In this document: piece by piece, positions 33,900 through 46,715 of the stretch | Position numbering within the stretch: the first letter of the stretch is position 1 | Layout: each line of letters begins with the position of its first letter | Assembly (NCBI RefSeq): GCF_003473485.1 | Contig: NC_053048.1 | Location: forward strand, 41,040,755 to 41,104,754 | Length of the DNA stretch: 64,000 bases | Direction of reading: 5' to 3' | Source of the DNA: Medicago truncatula | Lineage: Eukaryota; Streptophyta; Magnoliopsida; Fabales; Fabaceae | Position numbers and translations under genes: made by a program | The notes under the pieces: model-generated | What the model was told of the DNA's origin: nothing | Databases searched by the model: none | What the model saw: only the letters and a program-made list of their open reading frames with translations

Positions 33900-34346
33900 T
33901 TAGTAATCATGCAAACCTAATAATTTTTTATTAGTAATTTTTTTTCTTTCTTTTCAAACATAATACCAGAGGAATGTAGGAGGAATCAAGAAGGAATGCA
34001 TATGAAACGAATTGACTGATTGGAAAAGATATGTTTGAGGAATCAGAGTGCAAGAAGTACAAATCATGCAAACCTTGTACTTAAAGAAAACCATGAAATT
34101 ATTTCTTTCTTTAACTACTACATCTTCATGATGATTATATACAATGAAGGCTCCTCTTTCATGGCCCAAGTAAAATCATTGATTCAATTAAATGCCAACA
34201 GGAAGCAAACAGAGATTATTTGTTCTTCTTTAAAATTTTATTCATGAATGATTTTTCTTTTGGCTAATGAGTAAATTTGTTATATATTATATGTCAAAAC
34301 AAACTTTTGCAGGGATTCTTTTATTATTTAAACATATACTATAGTC
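33900..34346. other. Intergenic DNA right of the Helitron
   Basis: No gene is recognised. Overlapping short frames on both strands (33954-34247) have no familiar domain and look accidental. Confidence 0.4.
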
Positions 34347-34683
34347 AGAAATATTTCGGCAAAATTACACTTTTACTCTCTTAACTTAATTTTAGGTAAC
34401 AGTTTGGTCCTTTATCTTTTTTTCATTTCAATTTGGTCATTTTTGTCCATTTTCATATGAATTTTTAAGCTTAAAATTCATGATTTTATTTTCTTATGAT
34501 CTTTCAATCTTCAAATCTATGATCCTCGTCTATGTTTGCATAAGAATATTAGATTTTGAAGCTTGAAAATGTATATAAAAATGGACAAAAAGGACCAAAT
34601 TGAAATGAAAAAAAGATAAAGGACCAAAGTGTTACCTGAAATTAAGTTAAGGGACTAAAATTGTAATTTTGCCGAAACATTTC
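34347..34683. mobile_element. Foldback MITE, ~335 bp, TIRs of ~110 bp
   Basis: The left arm TTCGGCAAAATTACACTTTT, with TCCTTTATCTTTTTTTCATT further in, pairs closely with the inverted right arm ending AATTTTGCCGAA. The centre is unpaired. This is the familiar legume text in which AATTTGGTCCTTTTTGTCC recurs. The exact outer border and target duplication are not resolved. Confidence 0.75.
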
Positions 34684-34889
34684 TCTATAAAAAAAATTCA
34701 TAAATATAGTAGTGACAGAAATTACTTCTTAAAAGTTTGAAAGAAAGAACTGCAAGTGTAAAAGATATGCATGAAATATCAATTCTTTCGTAGTCACTAA
34801 AATCATTAGTCTGTCTTAGAATATGTAAAGGACTAGTTCGAATACACACCAGAAAAAAGGAAAAGGTTGAGACTTGATAGAATTTAAAA

Positions 34890-35206
34890 GGCTTAATTGC
34901 ACTTTTGGACCCCTATCTTTCCAAAAGTTGCGGTTATGAACCCCTAACTAATTTAAATACAAAACAGCCCCCTATGTTTTGATTCTTTGGCAGTTTTGGA
35001 CCCCCAGTCCATTGTTGACTCGGTCAACGCTGACGTGGCACCCTAAGTGAGGTGCCACGTGTCAATTTTTTTTATTTTTTATTTTGCCTTGGGGGTCCAA
35101 AACTGTCAAAGAATCAAAACATAGGGGACTGTTTTGTATTTAAATTAGTTAGGGGTCCATAACCGCAACTTTTAAAAAGATAGGGGTTCAAAAGTGCAAT
35201 TAAGCC
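34890..35206. mobile_element. Mutator-type MITE, 317 bp, 9-bp TSD, ~120-bp TIRs
   Basis: It starts GGCTTAATTGCACTTTTGGA and ends with GTGCAATTAAGCC. The flanks are identical 9-bp repeats AATTTAAAA (34881-34889 and 35207-35215). The arms match at about nine of every ten bases over roughly 120 bp; the loop contains ACGTGGCACC and GGTGCCACGT, which also pair. No coding sequence is present. Confidence 0.9.
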
Positions 35207-35641
35207 AATTTAAAATGAACCCTGAAATATTAGACAAACAAAAAACCCTTACTTCCAAATGTTCAGGGCAAGTATATGGATTGAATGACTACAAAAATGA
35301 GATAAAAAAGCAGAGAAGATTCCCAGCCTTACTTCCCAACATAAGACATACTTGGAAGGCTTGTGGCCATGGAAACATCCTGACCCTGACATGTATCTCA
35401 GGTACAAGTACCAAGAGTTTATGAAATTCTTTGATATTTATTTTTTGAGTTTTCTATGAAGTATCCCTCGTTATGTTGTTTGGTCCAATTCAACATCTCC
35501 AATCCTTGTGATGCCACCTGTAAAACAAATATGGTTATCTAAATCATCACTTAAAATGCTACAGTTATTAATTATTGAGAAAGTAATAATTTACTTGTAG
35601 GCAACTTATATTTTGAGAGATGAGACTTAATTACAAATGAT

Positions 35642-38600
35642 TTAAACGTTGCTGCTGAGTGATTCAATCTTTATGGTGAAATCCTCAAGCCTAGGTGTAT
35701 CAGAATCACATCTTGAAAACACTTCCAAAATCTTTTTGATTTTCAATGATGGAAAATCAAGATTATAGTGACCTTGGAAGAAGGCCTTAAGGTTGGGTAG
35801 CTCTTTAAGAAGTAGATGCTGCAGAACATGATTTTATCATTAGTTGCTTCTCTGTCTTCTTGATTAGATATTATTTCTTCCATGTTTTTACATTGTCATA
35901 CTTCTAGCTTCTGAAGATTCTCAAGACTACTCATGGTTGAATGAGAGAACAAGATGTTGATTTTGTTACATTCTTCTATGAGCAAAGAAGTTAAGTTAAA
36001 CTTACATGATCTCCCACAAACTCATCCTACAAAATAATATTAAAAAAATAATCAATTTGCTAATGTTGATTTTCAATCTGCATGTTCAAGAAAATATTAT
36101 CAAATATCTATAGTGACAAATAATTTTGATACCCACCATGAATTGTTGTTTATCCCAAGATTTGGCAGATTTCTTAAGTGAAGAGATTCTAGTAGAGCAG
36201 AAGAGTTTATCATGTCTTCTCTCTTTTCTCTTGTAGCTATTATGGCCTTTAACTTGTCACACTTTTCAATTTTGATCGTTTTCATGTGTGATAGAATAGT
36301 GAAATTGCATTTTTCTTCAAGAAAAAATAATACATCCAGCAAGTCACATTTTACTATGCATAGATCTTCATTTCAAAAATTGAAGGTATATGATCATGCA
36401 TTTCTCGTGTTACTGGTGCTTCCTGCAAACAGAGAAAATATTATAAGGTAAGAGATTTCTCAAAACTATTGTGGATAATGCTATTAGTATTATATATAAA
36501 GACTATAGTATAGTTGTGGAAAATACCTTACTATTTTTATTACTTGGGTTTACTTGATGAATAAATTTAGGTATCATTTCTAGAGGACCAACTTGAAGAC
36601 CTTGAGTTGTTTTCTTGGAAACTTTGAAAACCAACATCTTTTACGTTATTGAGGTTGTCATGCTTTGCATCAATATTGGTTGGTAAGAAATACATCTCCA
36701 AGATAGGACAATCCTCAATATCAAATTGCTTCAAGGATGGACATTCTAACCAAAGTGAATCTGAACAAATACTCACAAGCTTTGGAAGGCTTGAAAGTGA
36801 TACACAATCAAGTTTATTGAAGCTAATAGTTGCCACATGCCCTTTATTTTCATCTTCTTCATCTCTACTCCATTCAATTATATTCTCAATCAACGCACAA
36901 GATTTAACTTCCAGTTTCTCAAGATTTGTGATTTCTCTTGCAATGACAGAAAAGTGAATACATGTTGGAGTTCGAATGTCGGACACCCCACTTATTCACC
37001 CTAAAAAGGTAAATTTCTACTTAGCTAAATAAATGAACAAAATAATTCAACAGTAGAATCTATAATCGCAATTAACATGTGTGAAATGAGTGATATACAC
37101 ATTTAATCTTATAAAAAAGATAAAATTATAAGACTATACACACACACAACAATAAGTGTGGTAAATAGATGTGGCATTTCACACAATAATAACAATAACA
37201 ACAACTAAAAACATAAATTACTTACTTGATTGAGCTCTTTAAAATTCATTGCATTGTTAAAGCCAATACAGCTTGGGAGGTCTATTAATTCCAATTTCAC
37301 AAAATATGAGAAGTCAATTATCATTCCCTTGACCTCATGGTTATTAGGTGTATAACACATCTCTTTCAAATTCTGAAGTTTTTTAAAAGACAATGAATGG
37401 ATTTGTGGAAAGTCATTGCAACGAACACTACAATCTATCAGATGCTGGAGATCAGGACATGAATCAACCCTTAAATCTTTCAAGTATGGAATTGGACAAT
37501 CAGCTGACAGTTGTGTCAGAACATTTTTCAAGCTTTTCACCTTTCTTATTGCAAGGATTTCACATTTCTTAATCAATTGTGAGATCATCAATATGCTATT
37601 AATAGATTGATAATCAATACTTGCAATAAATTTGACTCCAAATATGCAGAGTGCTGAAAATCACTATAAAGATCCACATAAATCCAAAACTTTTGCAAGT
37701 TGTTGAAAACCAAATCCTTGACTAAAATTTCAGCCCCTCCAACTTTCATCTCAACAACCTTTAGCTGATGAGATATCTTTTTCAACTCGTTCAGTGAAGC
37801 TTCATTTTTCTTCCAAGGAAAATTGTCCATTCTAAAGTAAATTTCTTCCAACCGAGACAATCTTATCAAGACATTATCAGAAATGATGACAAGATCGTTG
37901 CAATTTGACAAATCCAATAATCTTAGACTGCCCAGATTTCCTATTTCAAATGGGAGCTCTTTAATATTAGAATCTGCAAAACTTAGGACTTCTAGGTGTT
38001 TAAGTTCCTTACCAATTATAGATATATCTCCAACATCACAATGTTCCACTTGCAACGTGTGGAGATTGAGTGAAGCTTGGGATAAATATGGCAGTTTTGG
38101 AATGCACAAATTTTGTAAGGATAAAACTTTAAGTGCACTCATGCCTTGGAAGAAAAGTTCAGGCCAAGACAATGGTTTCTTGCCTTTTGTACTTACTTGT
38201 AAAAGTTTAAGCGTCGGACAGTGTAAGCCATTTTCTAACACTTTTGTATCATCCAAAATAAGTGATATTGCGTTGATCTCGCTCAATTTATCTTCTTTTA
38301 GACTCTTAAAGGTGTATTGTACCATAAATTTATCTTCTGCATTTTTAAATGCTATAGATATAACAACATTGCGCACAATATCGTGCATCTTCACAGCACA
38401 TTGCTGTCCAACAACAAGAACTTTCGTCTTAGATCTTCCACCAATGTATGCACTCGGTTTCTTGCTTTCAATGATGCATTAATGTATTTGAACAATCCCA
38501 AGCCAAAAGCATGATACAATAAACTTTCAATAGGAATGTCAAAGTCTTCTGGAAATAATCCACAAAGCATAAGCAAGAGCTTATGTTCTTTATTGCCCAA

Positions 38601-39755
38601 AAACTTTAAACTAAGCTCAATCCGGGGGTAGATATGTTTTCCAACACCCAAGGAGGAAGATGATTGAACGTCGTTTAATTGTCTTAGTGCATCTTCCCAT
38701 GCAGACTTCCCTTCATTGCTCAGTGCTCTTCCAATTGTCGCAATTGCAAGCGGTAAGCCGCCACATTCCTTTGCAACCTCTTTTGCTATTGGATTGATAT
38801 CATTTCTATCTACAACTTCCCCTCACAGCTCTCGAAACAGATACCAAGCTTCATCCTCTTTCAACAGAGGTACTTGAAAATTGAGTTTTCATCCCATATT
38901 TTGGCACACTTTTTCATCCCGTGATGTGAGCAATATTTTGCAATATTTCTCATGTTCTAGATAAGGAAGTCCAATACACTCAAAGTCTAGAATATCCCAC
39001 ACATCATCAAGGACAATTAGAACCTTTTTATCTTTTCTCATCAGTCTCTCATGTAATTGCATGGCTCTTCCTTTCTCGCTGACCTTTTTCAATTCCATGC
39101 CCAAAACCTCTGCAATTTGAATTTGGACCTTCTCATAATTTATATATTGGGAGACGACCACTGCCATTGCACATTGTGGTTTTTCCCACTCCGCCCATCC
39201 CACAAATGCTAATCATATTGACTTGATCATCCTTGAGTTTCTCTATGACCTCTTTATAATCTTCTCCCTAGACAATAAGCTCTTGATATTTTTTGTATAG
39301 GTAGATCCAAGTGTTAATGGAGGTTTAGGGTATGAAATAACTTGAAATTTGTTTTCTTCTTCCTTCATGCTTGTAATATTTTCAAGGCTTTTAGTGGCTT
39401 CCTTTCCCAATGAATAATTAAATGCTAAATTTGAGCATTGTCAACCAAAGCATTTTTTGCTATTTTTAACTCTATTTTCATCAGAGAGCCACTTTTGCAA
39501 CTGATCTTCAATTGTTGTCACATCATAGACCCATTTTTGCATATTAGGTGCAATTTCATATCCTTTCCTTCTTTCAGTTTCAACCCTTGTTTGCAATGCT
39601 TGTTTTATCATTTTCAACCTCTCAAGTTCTTCCTCCAAATTTGTTGTGATTTTTTTGTGTTGTGTCAAATATTTGAAATGCTTCATGATTGACTCCACAA
39701 CCAATTCTCCCAATTTTGTGACAGCTTCCTTTCCCAATTCAGTAAGACAATCCAT
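35642..39755 (-). pseudogene. CC-NBS-LRR disease-resistance gene, pseudogene (RPS2-like type)
   Basis: Minus-strand order: coiled-coil N-terminus from ATG 39755 (MDCLTELGKEAVTKLGELVV), P-loop GMGGVGKTT (about 39188-39210), kinase-2 KVLIVLDDVW, RNBS-B KILLTSRDE, GLPL as CGGLPLAIATIGRAL, MHD as KMHDIVR, then LRR exons down to a stop at 35642. The family consists of intracellular immune receptors. Damage is plain. A TGA follows CFG near 39440. About 60 bp are missing just after the P-loop, together with a frame change. TGAs follow NMG (near 38893) and LFREL (near 38827). Frameshifts lie near 38395 (before MHD) and 37600 (before the LRR). Only stretches of up to about 270 codons remain open. It is probably a non-functional member of a cluster. 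Confidence 0.9.
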
Positions 39756-40099
39756 CTTGCTCTACGTGAAATAAATGTGTACCGAAAGGAAAAATAGTTT
39801 ATTAGAAATCTTGCTAGAGCTAATAAAGTGCATGATTGTAAAAACCAGAACTATAAATTCAAATTCCTTTTTGTCTATAGAATGAGACTTCATTTCTTTA
39901 TTTTATCTACAGAATGAGATCAATCCTTTGTTAGATTATCGCATCTCAGTACTCATTAGTTCTATTTTTCTAGTAATCATTCATGCCTTAATATCAATTT
40001 TAAATATTCATATAGGATTTACAGTAAAAAAAATAATATCAATTTTAAGTGTGAGAGTTACACTTAGAGTTTCACTCATTCAATAACATCAATTTTATG
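39756..40099. other. Upstream of the NBS-LRR pseudogene
   Basis: AT-rich sequence holding the former promoter of the pseudogene. A short direct repeat, ATATCAATTTTAA with GTGTGAGAGTT, occurs near 39990, 40025 and 40085. Nothing else is seen. Confidence 0.35.
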
Positions 40100-40877
40100 T
40101 GTGAGAGTTTCACTTAGTGTTCCTCTTCGAAACGGTGACAACTTTTTTTGTTTCGACCTGTCGCGTGTTCTATTTTCTATTGGTGTGTTGTGGTGGAGTA
40201 GGGCACGATTTTGGCGTTGATAGAAGATGAAGGTGGTGATGACGTGGTGGTTTTGCAGTGGTGTCGACAATGCTGTTTTGGTGGATCGGTGGAGAGAAGA
40301 GACTGACTTATGGTGGTGTGGTGGTGGATCTGCGGTGTGGTGGTGATGAAGTGGTGAGAGAGAGCATCGAAAACGTCGTAGCTGTTTTCGTGGTGATTGT
40401 GTGGTGGCTAGGGGTGTGTGGTGGTGGCTGATGGGAGGGTCAGTGGGGTTTATCGGTTTTCGAGGTGGCGGGTGTTGGTTTTTGGTGGGGATTACGGGTG
40501 GTTTTTTGGAGGTTAATGGTGGTAGTTTTGGTGGTGTTGGTTACACTTTTTGTGGGTTTTCTTCTAGGAGTTTTGTTGTTGATGAGGTTTTCAAATACAT
40601 GGATGTTAGCTGATGTGGTTTGTTTAAGGTGCGGTTACATGGATTTTTGGTAGGTTTGATGGTTATTTTGGAGATGTTTTTTAACGGTTTGGAGGGTGTT
40701 TTTGGTTTACTTGTAAAAGTTTATATTTGATACATGGGTGTTTGTTTGAGTATTCCGCATATATACGGACACTTTTCCTTTGTATGGTGCTCTTTCAGTC
40801 TTCTAGCTTAACATTTTTTGTGCTTGCTAGGATTCTGTGTTTTAAATAAATTTCATTTTAGCTTCTTAAAAAAAAAC
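40100..40877 (+). mobile_element. Possible non-autonomous retroposon with GTGGTGG-rich body and LINE-like tail
   Basis: This is a GT-rich block with many GGTGGTGG-type repeats, unlike its AT-rich surroundings. It ends TTTCATTTTAGCTTCTT followed by nine A residues. That last stretch closely matches the tail of the LINE at 4078-4758 (TTTCATTTTAGTTTCTT then A). The frames within it (40401-40653) encode Gly/Val/Trp-rich chains typical of repeat translation, not a protein. The idea that LINE machinery mobilised it is inference. No target duplication was found. Confidence 0.4.
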
Positions 40878-42130
40878 ATCTAACCACATAATTTGATATA
40901 CCATTTATATATAGGTATGCATATTTAAACAATTAAATCATATTTTTATGGAAAAATAGTTTAAATGAATGGTAAAATAGGATGGAAAACACGTTACTTC
41001 AACTTTCAGTATTGATAATATAGATATACAGTGAAAACGGACAATAACTTGCTCGTGTTTCCATTTTTTTGATAAAATTGTTACTCAAGTTACAAAAATT
41101 TATGTGATTAATTAAAGAAAATAAGTTATTTTATTTTTATGTTCATAAAGTTGTTTATGAAAAAATAAAAAATAATAGAATGAAGGGACATAAACCTAAC
41201 CCAAGAGAATAAAAAAGAAAAGAAAAATCAGTTAATTTATTAAGTAAATAATGATAAATTCTTAATAAAATAGTTTAAAAGAAAGAAAAATAAAATCAGC
41301 TGATTGTATTTTTTGGTGGTGAAATTTTATTTGATTGGATATAGGAAAGTAGAATTTAAAGAATTGATAAAATTGAATGGAAAAAGAAAACCACACGAAA
41401 AACTTGGTCTTCCCTCTATATTAGATGTAGCTAAAAATGAGAGAGAACTAATTTATTTTTTCAATCATAGCTTTAATTACATGTAGCTAAATAAAAGTAT
41501 TTATTTGGCAAAAACAATAGTTAATAAAAAAAAGTTACAGAAAATATTATCAGAAACTGTTTATGAGTTTTTTTTATTTTTTTTATAGAGGTGTTTAGGA
41601 GAGTCCTAATATATATAAAGACGTGGATAGAGAGTATAAAATTATTTAAAAAAAAGTAAATAATGCAAATTCTTACACAGTTAAGAATGTAGGTTAATTG
41701 AAGGTTGTAAGGCTTGATAAAATTTACATTTCATTTCAAGATCATCAATCAAATACAACAGTTTCATGTATCTTTGTATTTTTTTGAGTGGTCAGATTCC
41801 CTCCATTTTTCCTATATGTACTTCTTATTTTGTAAATTTGTTTTAAAAAAATACTAATAGGTTTACTACACACATGTGAAAAGTAAATATAAATATAAAA
41901 GACACAATTTGTACATCTTTAAATTTCATACACTCATTTAACATCTCTTTTTTCCCAACACATCACTAACATATCACATCAATCTATACTCTTATCTCTC
42001 TCAAGGTGTAAAATGGATATAAAAGTCTGAAATATTTTCCAGAAAAAATAATAGCAAATATAAGTGGAATACTTACCAGGGCCTCAGAGAATGCTAAAAT
42101 ACACAATTGCCTTTTACAGAATAAGAGATA
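40878..42130. other. AT-rich intergenic DNA
   Basis: No gene, RNA or bounded repeat is supported. Short open frames such as 41304-41486 show no recognisable domain. Confidence 0.4.
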
Positions 42131-42466
42131 TTGGGTGCGTTTGATTAGCTAAAAAATAAAAGATAGGACAGAACAACTCCAGTTATCCAGTGTTTGATTT
42201 GTAAAACTGTTTCAGGTACATGACAAACTGGAGGCAAGACAAAAACTGATATTTTTGTCCCTCAGCAAACCACAGCACAACTTTTTGTCCCACGTACAAG
42301 TTGTCTAAAATATCAAAATAGCATTTTGTCCCCCAAAAATCATATAAAACAAAAAATTATTCAATGTCATAAAAATTTGTCTTGTGCTGTTCTCCCTTGT
42401 ATTGTGTTGTTCTTTCTTGTACTGTTTTGTACTGTACTTGCTGTTTTGCAAACCAAACGCACCCAA
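42131..42466. mobile_element. MITE with TTGGGTGCGTTTG termini, 336 bp
   Basis: The left end TTGGGTGCGTTTG and right end CAAACGCACCCAA are perfect 13-bp inverted repeats. The interior has repeated TTTTGTCCC and CTTGTACTGT motifs and no coding capacity. No identical target duplication is visible, so the superfamily is unassigned. Confidence 0.7.
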
Positions 42467-44680
42467 CTTGATAAGCTTTTCCAAGAGTAAAATATAGGTG
42501 AAGAAGACTAAATTGGAATGGAATGATAATATATATAATGGTTCTAGCTAGGATTCTTCAACCAACAAAGAAGCAACTTATGGTCCAAGAAAGAATTTAA
42601 TTTTATCAAAAAGAAGGAAAAATAAAAGAATTTGTTCTCTTTATGTTTGATAACAAAGAATTCATTCAATAACACACACAAGCAAGCAATCTTTAATTAT
42701 GAATACAAAACCAACGCACATACCAAAACAATTCTCATAATTTCCAGTTTTTATAAATATAATAAATCTAAGATGTATAGTATAGATAAGAAACAAATTG
42801 ATGAAAGCATCAGTCAAGAAAAGTATATAAAATACCAAAAGAAAGACGAATTTAGAGATTTACAGATTCTATACAACCATTAAAAATGAAATGTGTGGAA
42901 AGAAAATAATACAATTATTTTCCCTGAAAAACCAGTGATACATGTGAATACATAACATAGTAACTTAAGGAATAAGCAGTAGCTATCAAACATTGCTTCT
43001 GTTAAGGATGCCATTTGAATAAAGGGAAAAACATACTTTTTGGGAAAAAGCTATACCTTTAAAAAATTCATAATTACACCAACCTAGGGTACTTGAGAAC
43101 AATTTTCACAAATTCATAAGTCATACAATGAAGGTCAAAGGACCAAAAGTTTATACTGCTAATAATCAATATATGTAACTCTTAGAACAAAAGTCTAGTT
43201 TTCTTTTCTTTTGCGAATACACAAAATAGAAAAAGCAAAGGTAAAGATTGGCAAAGCACCATTTCAAACCGAACAAGAGCAAAAAAAATGAGTAGGTCAG
43301 TATGCATAGTTCAAAGGGTTCTGAAGTTGTGATAGCCTAAGTTAGAATAGGTCAGTATGCATTGTTAAGTTAGAATGCAGTGGCAAGTATACATGGAGAA
43401 GCCTTTTATATAAACTATTACAGCCTTGGTATAAAGGACAATTCGTGTGCCTCATATATAAGTTATAACAGATTCTCAATAAATCATCAAACTGTTTTCT
43501 CTCTCTCAAATAAGAAGAGTTGTCATAAAAATCTCAAACAATTAGTGCACACGACGAATGTGGTCTATTGGATTTATGGATGACTTTGATTAATTAGATA
43601 GAATATTGCAAAATTGTTTATTAAAAAATAACATTTTTTTCCATCTAATTTGAAGGTGAATGATTTAGATTAGTCAAAAAAGAAAACATCGCATAATTGT
43701 TTATTATAAAAGAAAATATTAAATTGGCAAAAAAAAAAATGAAATTGTAAATTCTTGTAAATACCCCTCAAGTTAGAGAAAAGGCAACCCCCAAAATCGT
43801 TAAACATGAGTCAGTTTTCCCCTCCGTCAGTCAAATAGTAATGTTTAGGTAACATGAATTAATGGCAAGGAATTGGACGAAACGTGTTGGGGATTATCGT
43901 ATGTTTGTTGTGTTGGTGGTGTATCAGTTGTTGCATTTGATACATTTAGTTATGCAAGGGTTTGAACGTTAACTATTCGAGGCTTGTATGCAGGAGATTT
44001 TGAAGAGTTTCATGGAACAAGGTTCTTGGTAGTTGTATGCTTGTGGTACTCAATTTATCAGCAAAAAGCTTTACATTGCAAGAGTTTGGCAGAGTAAAAA
44101 ACTTACTTTGGTTGACCCTTCACTATGTGGATGCAGGTTATATGTGCTTAATGTTACAATCACTGGTCATTTGTATGACAAGGAAGCTAATAATCAATTG
44201 GAAGCACTTGGACAACGTAGGAAAAAAAAGGCATGAATTGAATTGTATTGGTGTTGATTGTTTGAAGTTATCTTTCATTGTATGATTGCAGCTGTAATAA
44301 AATAAAATTGCAAGAAACATTGTTTGTCACAAGGTCCAATTTGACTGATTATTGTTGGTGCAGGGTAAAATTTGAGGGGAAAAAGGGAATGAAAAAATAA
44401 CATGAGGAAAAGGTTTAGTGTCAAAATAACATGAACAAGTGATGCATCTTGTTGCTCGTGTTCTTAAGCAAGAAAATTGGTTGGTTATCACTCTGCACAA
44501 ACCTTCTAACGAATCCTTGCCTCCTTCCGTTCAATGCAAACAGATTTCGAAATCTCATGTAAATATACGGCTAAAATTAACCCAACTCTCAATGGAACCT
44601 TGTTTTTGGAATGATATGTTTCAATTTATTTAAATGAGAAGAAACTACAATACAATTCACGCTTTGGTAACAGTTACAGA
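42467..44680. other. Intergenic DNA with small unassigned frames
   Basis: No gene is recognised. Frames at 44033-44236 and 44037-44285 overlap in a less AT-rich patch (43850-44340); translation gives KKLYIARVWQSKKLTLVDPS and similar, with no familiar family. The patch could be a decayed gene or transposon piece. Confidence 0.35.
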
Positions 44681-46555
44681 AAATTGAAATATTTTATTGA
44701 AAGAACACTTTTAGTATTTTCATCAAAGTGAATAATATTTTCTGAAAAAATCTACTTATGTTTATATAACATCAGCCCTGAGAAGAGAACTCACAAGTAG
44801 AACAGTATGTGACAGCGCTCGGCTGCTGACTACAATCCCTTCTAAAATTCTATTCTAACCTACCAACTTCTAAATATAACGTACAAAAGGACAACTCGAT
44901 GAAAAGACAACATGACCGTGTAAAGGGGATTGAGTACCATAAGAGACGGAGCACCACATGAAAATATTTAAAATAATGTGGTACTGCAAGTATTTGTTTA
45001 CAACCATGCCGTATTAACCGATGAAATCAAAAAATAAAAATGAGCCAAGGATCAACTAAAAGGCACTCAATAATCCTCAGCTCAAACAAAGATGTTACCT
45101 CAACCTGTCAATCCCCCCTTGCTGCATTTGAACTTAAATTTCTAAATAGAGAAAAATGAGAATTGTCACAGGCAACATAAGTAGCAATACAAGAGCATAA
45201 ACTATCATTCCCGAGGGAGCTTTGGAATTTTGATTTCTACGCACACATCGGTTGCTTAAATCAACAACCAAACGAAGAATCTGGCAAAAAAAATTCTTCA
45301 GTAAAAAGACAACCACTAAGTATGCCAGCATGCTTTTCAACTAAGACAACAAATAAAGAGAAGAAATACTGCAACTTACTTACCTTCCAGTCTGCAAAAG
45401 CCACATGTTTATTTGAAGATAACCAGCTACTAAAAGTCCATTGTTATTATCACACAGAGCTGATTTCTTGTAATAAAATAAACATACAATAGTGAGGAAA
45501 TTTGGAAAGAAACCAAATTATCCAAAAGGGTGAAAACCTTGTTGAATTCAGAAACATTTTGAACCAAACTGCTTTGGAACTGCTTCAGCAATAAATATGC
45601 ATGTAATGTAAATGACCAAAATGAAAGTAACAATCAAAACCCTTACAAATCCATTTAAAATATATTATTCAACGCAGGTGACTAATTGGACCTTTGAAAA
45701 AAGAAATATCAGAGGAACACAGACAAAATGTGCAGCTTAATCAACAATAGAGAATGCACAACATACAAATATGGCTGTACCCCATGGAAAAAAAATCCCT
45801 TTATTAGCCAAGAAAAGTTTTCCCAACTTTGACTGACCTCAAAAGTCATTTCCAAATAAGCAAAACTATGATCAAAGGGAATTACAACATCATTCTTACA
45901 GAGGAAATAGAGCCTCAAGAAAAGAGAGTTTTCTTTTAATATCAGTGTGTAAGGAAAAAAAGACTTTGCACTTTTGCTCTCTATTTGATCAGTAGGTGAT
46001 TTCAATCCCTCAAGTTTTTAGAGCAATCAAGCCCTGTTTCTAAAATTAAGCAAGTCAGTCTTGCCACCAACTATCTTCTAGCTAAAACCATTCAATTCTA
46101 ATTTTCAATCCAAATATTTGGATTTGGTAGTTTATGATGAACTTGGAATGTGAAATATTTTTAAAAGTCTGGCCATGAGAAAATTAGGTAAAAAAAAGTA
46201 TCAAAAAAGTAAGCAATTTTGGGGTTCTTTAGGAGAAATTTGATACTACTATATTGATTGGTGGATATTGAAAACAAGTTAAAGGATTTATTCAATTTGT
46301 GAACATTTTTTTTTAATTGAAATTTGATAGCCAACTTTTAGGTAACAAGATAGAGAAAAACAGTTCAGTAGCATTTAAAAAAATAATACAAGGGTTTAAA
46401 TTCAAATATAGAAAATTAGCTACCCAAGAGACCAAAGGTGCAATCAAGTCCAAATAAAATCTGCATAACATACCTAGTTGAGGAACTCTACCATATAAAA
46501 AAAGAAATGTGGAAATTTCACAAGTAGGTCAAAATCAAACTTAAATCACAAGTAG

Positions 46556-46715
46556 GTTAACTAGTGCCCCCGGGGCATTGGTTAAGGACCTTAAATAGTA
46601 ACTTTTTATGAAAGTTTGTGTAATCAGTGCTTTGTAAATTGAAAACTTTGACATTTTTAAAGAATAATTGCTTAATCTAGCATGCTTAAAAAGTGCCCCG
46701 GGGGCACTCGTTAAC
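46556..46715. mobile_element. MITE with GC-palindromic termini, 160 bp
   Basis: The ends are GTTAACTAGTGCCCCCGGGG and, inverted, GTTAACGAGTGCCCCCGGGG. Each end contains its own CCCCGGGG palindrome. The interior is AT-rich. No target duplication could be fixed. GC-rich ends on such a small AT-rich element are distinctive. Confidence 0.75.

Noticed and set aside
37883..38482. 199-codon plus-strand frame
   Set aside because: It is antisense to the conserved LRR coding strand of the NBS-LRR pseudogene and shows no domain of its own.
40401..40653. Gly/Trp/Val-rich frames in the GTGGTGG block
   Set aside because: Two frames are open at once in simple-repeat DNA, which is typical of repeats rather than protein coding.
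44033..44285. Small protein-coding gene
   Set aside because: Two overlapping frames of similar length, no recognisable domain, no convincing start or splice context; kept only as an unassigned patch.
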